Shown: positions 56,696 through 64,000 of the stretch, in pieces
Layout of the letters: each line of letters begins with the position of its first letter
How positions within the stretch are numbered: the first letter of the stretch is position 1
Assembly: GCA_002964805.2 (NCBI GenBank)
Contig: PUDQ02000080.1
Location: 416,336-480,335, forward strand
Source: Trametes villosa
Taxonomy: Eukaryota > Basidiomycota > Agaricomycetes > Polyporales > Polyporaceae
Length of the DNA: 64,000 bases
Direction: 5' to 3'
The notes under the pieces: model-generated
Told to the model about the DNA's origin: nothing
Databases searched by the model: none
The model's input: the letters and a program-made list of their open reading frames with translations, nothing else
Translations under genes and position numbers: made by a program

Positions 56696-58283
56696 CGTGG
56701 GCTGGGCTTATAAGCAGGGGCAGGCGGGCTTAGCGTACGCAGTACGGGGCGGGCCTGAGGAAGCAATGTCAACAGGGCAGCAGCGGACAAGGGCGTGCTG
56801 CTATATAGAACAAGAAACAAAAGAACGGACGCGGTCGGTGGGAACGAACGGCGAGGAGGAGGGGGCGATTGTTCAAGTACAAGGAGAGAAGTTGCCATCA
56901 GGACGACAATTGTACTCACCCGTTGCCACAACAAGCCGCGCCATTTCAGGTTCTCGTCTCCTCCTCATTCTGCCTTCCTCGCACCGCCTCTCCGTCTAGG
57001 CCTTTTCATGATTGCTGGCGACGGCGAGGATGGTCGTGAGATGAGACGAGGACGAGGAGACGATGGCGGTCGTCGTGGCGTCGGCTGAGAATGGAATAGA
57101 CGCTCGTCTCGCTTCGGCGTTGTTTGTCTTCCCCCGCGTTGTTTGCACCCTCCGCCTCTCTTCCTCCGCCTCCACCTCGTCCGTCTCTGCTCGCCTCTCG
57201 TGTATTCTCGTTCTGTTCGGTGTATTCTACTGGCCACCTCCGCCACGTCGACCGTGCTCTCCCCTACATTGTGACTTGCGTGCGATCACTCTCGACCGTC
57301 CGGCCTGATCAGGGCGATGCGGCCCGCAGTCAAAATCAACCCCCATCCCGGATTCACCTCCTCCTGCCCGTCCGCGATACCGCACAAACCGGCCGTTTCA
57401 AGGGGCGTTCCCTCGGATCCGCCGCGCCGTGGGACACTCGGGAGTCGGGACCGCTCTCGACGGTCGCGCGTACGCAATATATCTCGTTTCTCCAGTTCTC
57501 GTGTGTCTCCCTGGTGCTTGACGGGATGCAGGTGGGTAGCTATGACTTCTTCTGCGTCCGAGGTGAGATTCTCGCTGCGTGCGGGCATCATACTCTCTGG
57601 GCGGTACTCTCTGCACGGCCTCTGCGTCTGCGTTTCGAGTGGCCGGTCATCAGTGTTGCGGGCGGCGAACGGTTCAGGTATCCGGAAAGCCATATATACT
57701 GCAGTATCGTCTCGTGCGTTTCACTGTCGGATTCACGCTCCCGTGCGGCGGACACAGCACGGCGCGCCGCTGTCGTGCCTCCCGTGCAGGAATGACTTGT
57801 CGGACTCGGACTCCGGTTGGGCTCCTTCCGATGGCTGTCTGCGCCGCCGCGAGTCAAGGTATGTTCAGTTACAAACCGCTCTCCTTGACATCTCTTCTGT
57901 AGTGCGCAAGACTATTCCTGTGCGGACGCTGCGCGAATCCGCTGCGTCCACGGGTCTAACGGCTGTTCTCGCGCCAAGCCCGCATGCGCAGAGAGCTCCG
58001 TTCCGGCCGATGTACAGCTACGGTGGCGTATCATTCGCATTCTCGTCCTTCCGAGTGACATACTGACATGACGGCATCCTCGCAGGACGAAGCTGCTTGC
58101 GGCACACGCACAGGCGATTCGCGGTGCGGCTCAGACGAGGACTTCCCGCCTCCGTATTGTACGTTGTCCGCGCGTGCTCGCGAGGAACACCGCCGCATGC
58201 GCACGGATACAGCAGCTTGAACCTCGGTTCGTCTCTCCGAGGCCTTGCAACCGCTAAGAACCCACGCGTCGAACCCGGCACGC

Positions 58284-59110
58284 GCTCTCCAAATAGACCC
58301 GCCTGCCTTGTCTGCGAACTCTAACCCCACGTCAGACGGCGACACCCCGGCCGGCTCTCAATATTCAATGTCAACGAAGGCCCCGCGCTGTGTGTAGTTC
58401 TGGTGCGCTCGGAGAAGACAGCTCTTCCCTTGTCCTCGAACACTAACTTTGTGCAGAGAGCGGTACACCCGGCCGGCTCTCAATGACAACGAGCGCCTTG
58501 CGCCGTGCATTGTTCTGGTGCTCTTGGGAGAAGGTAGCTCTTCTCTTCCCGGATGTATTCGTACTACGGTTAGTGTGTTCTGGAACCCGCGACCGTCGAC
58601 GCTGATGAGCTCGTAGTTCGCAGCTCGAACCCCCTCGCCGTCAAGTTCCGTTTCCCTTGTACGGGAACTCTAACCTTGCGCTAGACGGCGAAAAGCACGG
58701 CCGGCTCTTAACGCTAACAAGAGTCTTCTGTGTGCGCTATGCATTGTTTTAGTGCGCTTCGCAGAAGATAGCTCTTTCCAGATGTAGCCCAGCCGTGGTG
58801 AGTTCGCTCTCAAATGCACAATCGTCGATGCTGAGGGGCGGGTACTTGGCAGCTCGACGACCTCGCTCTCTTCGCTCTCTGGTCCAGGCCCCCTTGTCTG
58901 CCCTCTGTTGGGGGGCAGCGCGTCCAACCGGCTCGCATCGCCTGCACGTCTGCGGGTTCCCAGTGTCCGCTCCCAAGTTCCCGTACTCGGTGCATCGAAG
59001 CGCGACGCGCTCGCTCGCTCGATAGATCCGGGGCCCTTGTCTGTGAACTCTAATTCTATGTTCGAGGGCGATACGCCCGTCGAGTTCTCGCGTCTGCGCG
59101 CTGCGTCGAC
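58284..59110. repeat. Degenerate tandem repeat, unit about 350-375 bp
   Basis: Units open with GAACTCTAAC at about 58317, 58670 and 59045, each preceded by CTTGTCTG or CTTGTACG and followed by a GACGGCGA-type sequence. Inside units: GGCCGGCTCTCAA (58353, 58477) or GGCCGGCTCTTAA (58699), GTTCTGGTGCGCTC-like and AGCTCTTCC-like strings, and GTCGACGCTGATGAGCTCG (about 58596) versus GTCGATGCTGAGGGGCGGG (about 58825). The first unit contains a partial internal duplication of about 120 bp. On the minus strand two units translate to similar short peptides (VSPSDVGLEFADK and VSPSNIELEFTDK), but frames are not kept across units. Confidence 0.65.
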
Positions 59111-59859
59111 TTTGACGGGCGTGGGAGGGCCGCGCAGCGAGTGCAGGGGGTTCGGGAAACAATGCGGGTGTTTCGACGGGGTACAAGGCGGGCGCGGGTC
59201 CGGGGTTGGGTACATGGTGACGACTCCGAACCACGTATGCATTGTACTCATTGGGATTGCGTTGTAGTTCGGTGACTAGCAGGACGCCGGTGCTTCTTGT
59301 TCGGTATGTATACCTAGGCCGGGTGAGAGACGACGAACAAGGACCGGTGTCGCGCTGGTGACCTTGCCAGCGCCGTATGACGCGAACTGAGGCTGCATTG
59401 TGCGCTCGCGTTCGAAGGTGTGCGATGCGCTGGCGCCGCCCCGTCTGTGCTGTCACCGCGCTCCCCGCTCGTCAACCTGGTTCGTTCAGTACTACGCGTG
59501 AGGGATGTCCACAGTCGTGCTCGAGTGTGCGCGTCGGGCGGACGATGGAGGGAGGGAGTATGGTACGCATGAGGTGTCGTTGCGTGAATCACCTGGATGG
59601 ATAGGATGTACGATGAAGTCCCGCGTCCGTTGGACGTAGACATACAGACGTGCGCGAATGCTACCGTCCTTGTTCGATTATTGAGGTGATTGTGGAGTTC
59701 TGTATACAGGTATGCGCTGGGCGTGAATCTCGCAGGAGACATGGCGTTGCCGTCCGCATGAATCCGCCCTCGGAATGCTCATGACATGGTACAAGCGGGT
59801 GAGTATTTGTCGACATATACAGGCACCGGCAGGTGCGAATGGCGGAAGACGGTGCGAGG

Positions 59860-60330
59860 CTACGGCCCGGAAGAAAGCCACGGCGGAGCTCGCGAAGTGA
59901 GAGAAGGTGAGAGATCGTCGCGGTATTCCGGCGTAGAAGCCCTTGGAAACACGAGCGTCGGGGCAGCGGCTCCGATGGAGATGGGAGCCGCGAGGCGCAA
60001 GGTACGGAAGACGAGGATGAATGAGATGGTGCCTGAAACGCGCGCCGTCAGCGTTGTTCGGGATGGGGGGCGAAAGCACATGCCTGGAGACTACCACTGC
60101 GGCACGAGTAGGAGTGGGAGGGTTCACCCGAGCGACAAGTAAGAATAAGTAAAGCAACGGCGATCGCGCGAGGCCTCGTGAATCTCGGACTGGACTCCTG
60201 GCGTACCTGCGAGAGTAAGGAGAGTCGGGTCGTACCAGAAGTGCAGCGCAAGCACGTCCGGGAGATCGTCGACCGGCGGGGAAGAGGAAGCGCCAAGGCT
60301 CGAGTTCAATTTTGCGCTGGAGTCGTTCAT
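59860..60330 (-). CDS. Possible short membrane protein (weak)
   Basis: A candidate two-exon gene. Exon 1 begins at the ATG at 60330 and reads LNSSLGASSSPPVDDLPDVL then ALHFWYDPTLLTLAG before a GTACGC donor at about 60205. A TTTCAG acceptor at about 60040 would join it in frame to GTISFILVFRTLRLAAPI, a hydrophobic stretch, ending at 59860. No family recognised, the intron would be long for this genome (about 165 nt), so this is tentative. Confidence 0.2.
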
Positions 60331-60498
60331 TTTGCCCTGGAGCTGCGAAGTCGCGGAAAGGCTTGGGCGGGGGACAGGAATGACATAGCGTCTCGTAGCG
60401 CGTGCCTAACGCGGGGCGATCGTCGATCATCATCCCGATCGGCCAGTCGATCTGGCGTTGTGGGCTCCAGTGGGACCCATTCTCCGTGCGTCTATCCT

Positions 60499-60507
60499 AT
60501 CTGATAC
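60499..60507 (+). promoter_or_regulatory. Near-match iron-GATA site
   Basis: ATCTGATAC, one mismatch at the last base of ATCWGATAA, about 375 bp upstream of siderophore transporter 2. Confidence 0.35.
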
Positions 60508-60671
60508 CGTCGTAGATTTGAGGACGTCGAACTGCGACGCTCTCGCAGCGTCGAAGGTGAAACGGGCGCAGAGGGAGAGGAGAGACGGACCGGGGAAGGA
60601 GGGTGACATCGGAGCCGTCCGGAGGGTGGGAGGGAGATCTAATCAGGAGAGGTGATGCCCTAGGTGGGGGT

Positions 60672-60680
60672 ATCTGATAA
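60672..60680 (+). promoter_or_regulatory. Iron-responsive GATA site, distal
   Basis: ATCTGATAA, perfect consensus match, within TATCTGATAAG; 202 bp upstream of the transporter 2 ATG. Confidence 0.75.
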
Positions 60681-60694
60681 GCGGAGTTGGGACT

Positions 60695-60703
60695 ATCTGA
60701 TAA
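60695..60703 (+). promoter_or_regulatory. Iron-responsive GATA site, proximal
   Basis: ATCTGATAA, perfect match, 23 bp from the distal site (about two helical turns) and 179 bp upstream of the ATG. Paired sites are typical of tight iron control by Urbs1/SreA-type repressors. Confidence 0.75.
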
Positions 60704-60821
60704 GATGTTGACGCGCACCCGCTCAGCTGGTCCGCTCCCTGACAGCTCCCCTCCTTCCGCCGCACGACCTCCTCTCTCGGCCAGGCCTCTCGCGTTCCAT
60801 CAGCGTGGACGGGTGGGACGG

Positions 60822-60828
60822 TATATAA
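60822..60828 (+). promoter_or_regulatory. TATA box of siderophore transporter 2
   Basis: TATATAA about 55 bp upstream of the ATG at 60882. Confidence 0.55.
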
Positions 60829-60881
60829 CGCCCGCCATCAGCGCGCCGGTCCCCCGCGCTCTGCTCCCTCCCTCTCCGACG

Positions 60882-63580
60882 ATGTCTTACGAGAACGAAA
60901 AGAAGCCGCCCTCGTCCCTCGACGCGCTCCCCGAGGACGCCATCCCCAAAATCGACCCCGAGCTCGCTCGCAGGATCCAGGAGGAGGAGGACGCCCATCT
61001 CGGCGTGAAAACCGTCGAGGCCGCGGAGAGGGTCTATGGCCGCTACTCCAAGTGGTTCCTCTTCATTGGGTGCGTTTGAATGTCTGCGTGTGCGGGGACG
61101 CGGCTGACTGGGTGTATGCGCGTCGATAGTATCGGCCTCGCTTCATACATCTACTCCCTCGACGGCCAGACGACGTACAACTACCTCGCGTTTGCGACCT
61201 CGTCCTTTGACAAGCACGGCCTCATCTCGACTATCCAAGTCGCCCAGTCCATCATCAGTGCGTATACGGCGTGCTTTTCATGCGCATATACTCACCCTCT
61301 TGCCAATAGTCGCATGCGGAAAGCCGGTGATTGCAAAGGTCGCGGACGTCTCCTCGCGCGGGACCTCGTACATCGTTGTCTGTGAGTATCCTCGTCTGTT
61401 GAACTTTCCGGCCTCTCGGGAGAGTGCCAAGGCCGGGGCGTGCCTACCCCGCGCGCACGCGCGGCGCGAGCGCACCCACGTCTGTCAACGCCTAGACGTG
61501 TTCTCGCATCGCGCTGCTCCGCGCGTGTCGGCCTCGCGTTTGTTCGAATCTCGTGAACTCACCTTTCGTTACAGTGGTCTTCTATGTCATCGGTTACATT
61601 GTTATTGCGTCTGCGAACGGCGTCGGCGCGCTCGCGGCTGGTATCATTCTCTATGCGATGTAAGTGCGCAGTCTGTTCTTTGCGCCTGCATCAGCTGACC
61701 GTTCGCCTTGCAGAGGATATACGTACGTTCACCCGCCGAGGGCATGCGCGCGCATATACTCACCTCCGCACTCGTAGCGGATTGCAGCTCCTTACGCAGA
61801 TCATCATTGCCGACATCACGACCCTCAAATGGCGCGGTCTCGTGTCTTCGCTCACGTCCGCGCCGTTCATCATCAACGCGTTCATCGGCTCCAAGGTCGC
61901 GACCTCCATGCTCGAGCACTCGACCTGGCGCTGGGGCTGTGAGTACCACGTTTGCGCGTGGCGGAACACGACTAACCATGCACGCGTGCAGACGGCATGT
62001 TCGCGATCCTCGTCCCCGCGTCGCTCTCGCCGCTCATCGTCACCCTCTTCTGGGCCGAACGCAAGGCGAAGAAGCTCCAGCTCGTCGAGGCCCCCGTCAC
62101 GAGCCTCGCGCCGCCCGTGCGCGTCCCGATCCTCCGCCGCATCTGGCTGTACGCCGAGCAGCTCGACATTGTTGGCCTCGCGATCCTCGGGACGGCCGTC
62201 GCGCTCATCCTCCTCCCGCTCACCCTCGCACAGGGCGCCAAGGGCCAGTGGCACAACCGTGAGTTGTTCATTGCGCTCACTGCGGGGATGACGATGCTGA
62301 TACGCTGCGCGACTAGCTTCGATGATCGCTATGATCGTCGTCGGGTGCGTGCTGCTGCCGGTCTTCGCGCTGTGGGACATCTACTTCGCGAAGCGGCCCG
62401 TCATCGCGCATCGTTTCCTGACGAACCGCTCCGTCGTCTTCGCGGCGTGGATCGGGTTCTTTGATTTCGTGAGTCTGCGGTCTTCGAGATCATATTCGCG
62501 TGGATACTGACCTTTCGCGCAGTTCTCCTTCTACCTGTCTTTCACCTACCTGTACTCGTTCATCCTGGTCACGAAGTCATGGTACGTCCCGTCCCGGATC
62601 AACTACGTGTGCGCCGCTGATGGGTTCGTTCTAGGTCCCTCATCGACGCGACGTACTTCAACCAGACGCAGACGGTCGCGCTCACTGTCTTCGGTATCAC
62701 GGCCGGCTTCGCGATGCGGTACATCCGTCGCTACAAGGTGCGTCTCCTCTCCATCGCGTTCGTCGGCACCCCCACTAACACTTCCCGTCCGTCAGTGGGT
62801 TCTCTTCACCGGCCTGTGCATCCGTCTCCTGTAAGCACCCCTCCCCTCCCGCATCGCGCGACGCGTACTCACCGATCATATGTGTAGCGGCGTGGGCTTG
62901 ATGATCCACTCGCGCGGCGCGAACGCGTCGGACGCCGAGATCGTGTGGACGCAGCTCCTGCAGGGCATCGGCGGCGGCTTCGCGGCGGTCGCGTCCCAGG
63001 TCGGCGCGCAGGCGTCCGTGCCGCACGTCGACGTCGCGATGGTCACCGCCGTCGTCCTCCTCTGGACGGAGATCGGCGGCGCCGTCGGCAGCGGTGTCGG
63101 TGAGTGCACGAGCTGTGTTTGTTATAACAAGGCGCGGTTGCTGACGAGAGATGGGCGGCAGCGGGCGCGATCTGGACGAACACGATGCCGAAGCAGCTCG
63201 AGAAGCACCTGCCGGGCGTGAACGCGACGGAGCGCGCCGCGCTCTTTGGGAGCATCACGACGGTGACCGCGCTCCCGTACGAAGACCCCATCCGCCAGGG
63301 CGTCATCTCCGGTGCGCACCCCTCTTCTTGCTCGTCCTCCTCATCGCGGATGCTGACCGCGCGCGCGCTCGCAGCGTACGGCGACACGATGCGCGACATG
63401 CTGATCGCGGCGACGGTGCTGTCGGTCGTGCCGATCCTGCTCTCGCTCGGCATGCCGAACTGGTTCCTCGGCGACAAGCAGAACGCGGTCGACGCCGCGG
63501 ACCTCAAGGGCGAGCGCGAGGTGCCCATTGGCGAGACGGGCCCGGTTGCGGGCGAGAAGCGCGGCGCAGAGCGGGTGTAA
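60882..63580 (+). CDS. Siderophore-iron transporter 2 (MFS, SIT family)
   Basis: A 608-residue paralogue of transporter 1, highly similar through the whole membrane core (VYGRYSKWFLFIG, YIYSLDGQTTYNYLAF, KVADVSSRGTSYIVV, IIIADITTLKWRG, QVGAQASVPHVDVAM) and divergent in the cytosolic N-terminus, the loop KLQLVEAPVTSLAPP and the tail. Fourteen exons: 60882-61069, 61130-61257, 61310-61381, 61575-61659, 61714-61722, 61778-61938, 61992-62258, 62317-62468, 62523-62581, 62635-62737, 62796-62830, 62888-63099, 63162-63311, 63375-63580. Ten introns match those of copy 1; three are extra (after YA, creating a 9-nt exon; before PSMIAM; and before AYGDTM). The third intron is unusually long (193 nt). Two perfect iron-GATA sites lie upstream. 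Confidence 0.95.
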
Positions 63581-64000
63581 TCACGAAGTGGTAGGATGAA
63601 AGTGGTAGGATGGTATTGTATGTTTCTTGGTGTAATAGATGTCGGATGGATCGTCTCGAGAGCGCGTGCGCGGTGCGGTGTTCGGTGCTGCTATTCTGCG
63701 GGGCGAGCGCCGACTCGGGTGGCTTTTATGTGCGAGTTGATTGGCCGTTCCGGCATGTCCGCCTCGCGTTCGATACGGACGTGGTCGTAGAGACAAACAC
63801 CGTGCGCGAGGCACTGCGTGAATGGCGAGATGGTGGCTGCGTTCCTCGTTCGAGACAAACCGGTGCGGCGCCGTCGGGCGTGGGCGTCTATTGGTGAATG
63901 GACGAGTTCAGTGCCGCCGCGCTCGCGTTTTGGGAGGGTAAGCCTGAAGAGAACGTCCGGGAATTGGAGAATGCCCCGTCCCCAAATGCCCCGGGCATCG
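63581..64000. other. 3' flank of transporter 2, window end
   Basis: No gene seen. GAAGTGGTAGGATGAAAGTGGTAGGATGG just after the stop is a short direct duplication. Confidence 0.5.

Larger units (their letters stand above)
56696..60881. other. 4.2 kb with little coding evidence
   Basis: Starts with the promoter of the 55.7-kb gene and ends with the promoter of transporter 2. Holds the degenerate tandem repeat at 58.3-59.1 kb and a possible short membrane protein at about 59.9-60.3 kb. Frames at 57124-58066 (plus) and 58749-59456 (minus) are long but without domain. Confidence 0.45.

Noticed and set aside
59678..60433. Open frame of 251 codons on minus
   Set aside because: Pro/Arg/Ser-rich without domain; overlaps the weak membrane-protein candidate in another frame.
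1..64000. CRISPR arrays, phage or bacterial operon features
   Set aside because: None seen; the window is fungal nuclear DNA with spliceosomal introns.

Overview
The window is nuclear DNA of a filamentous basidiomycete, most likely an agaricomycete and possibly a polypore. Evidence: high GC; genes cut by many 50-70 nt GT-AG introns with CTGAC/CTAAC branch points; lineage-typical F-box and BTB/POZ families in local expansion; a ribosomal protein eL8 and nuclear tRNA-Glu genes; paired siderophore transporters with GATA-type promoter sites. Coordinates of spliced genes below run from first to last coding base; exon limits were read by hand from reading frame, splice signals and family similarity.

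Layout. 1-2.1 kb: 3' part of RPL8, then a small helical protein gene. 2.1-10 kb: no supported gene; one long inverted repeat pair. 10-13.1 kb: a Cir_N/LENG1-like protein and a cyclophilin, both on minus. 13.1-23.2 kb: a 10 kb stretch without a supported gene. 23.2-28.5 kb: a secreted CrtC/Diels-Alderase-fold protein and siderophore transporter 1. 29-32 kb: two tandem BTB genes, the second broken by a nonsense codon. 32.2-34.6 kb: two identical tRNA-Glu(CUC) genes flanking a small hydrophilic protein and a coiled-coil/proline-rich protein. 34.8-38.7 kb: a 19-exon membrane-anchored amidohydrolase. 39-51.2 kb: one divergent F-box gene, a third BTB gene, then four F-box genes in an A-B-A-B order on minus. 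52.2-53.4 kb: an intronless FAD monooxygenase. 55.7-56.7 kb: an intronless disordered protein. 56.7-60.9 kb: mostly empty, with a degenerate tandem repeat. 60.9-63.6 kb: siderophore transporter 2.

How the genes work together. The clearest functional pair is the two siderophore-iron transporters 34 kb apart: they are close paralogues and both carry perfect ATCTGATAA sites about 180-210 bp upstream of the start codon, the recognition pattern of fungal iron-responsive GATA repressors (Urbs1/SreA). The F-box and BTB genes are likely substrate adaptors for cullin ubiquitin ligases or simply fast-evolving orphans; they show birth-and-death evolution in action (tandem duplication, a nonsense pseudogene, a lost splice acceptor, a readable intron). 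No biosynthetic cluster or complete mobile element is visible. No clearly new multi-gene system was found; the most unusual items are splice-level (9- and 12-nt microexons, a GC-AG intron, a GT-GG intron) and a shared palindrome in front of three F-box genes.
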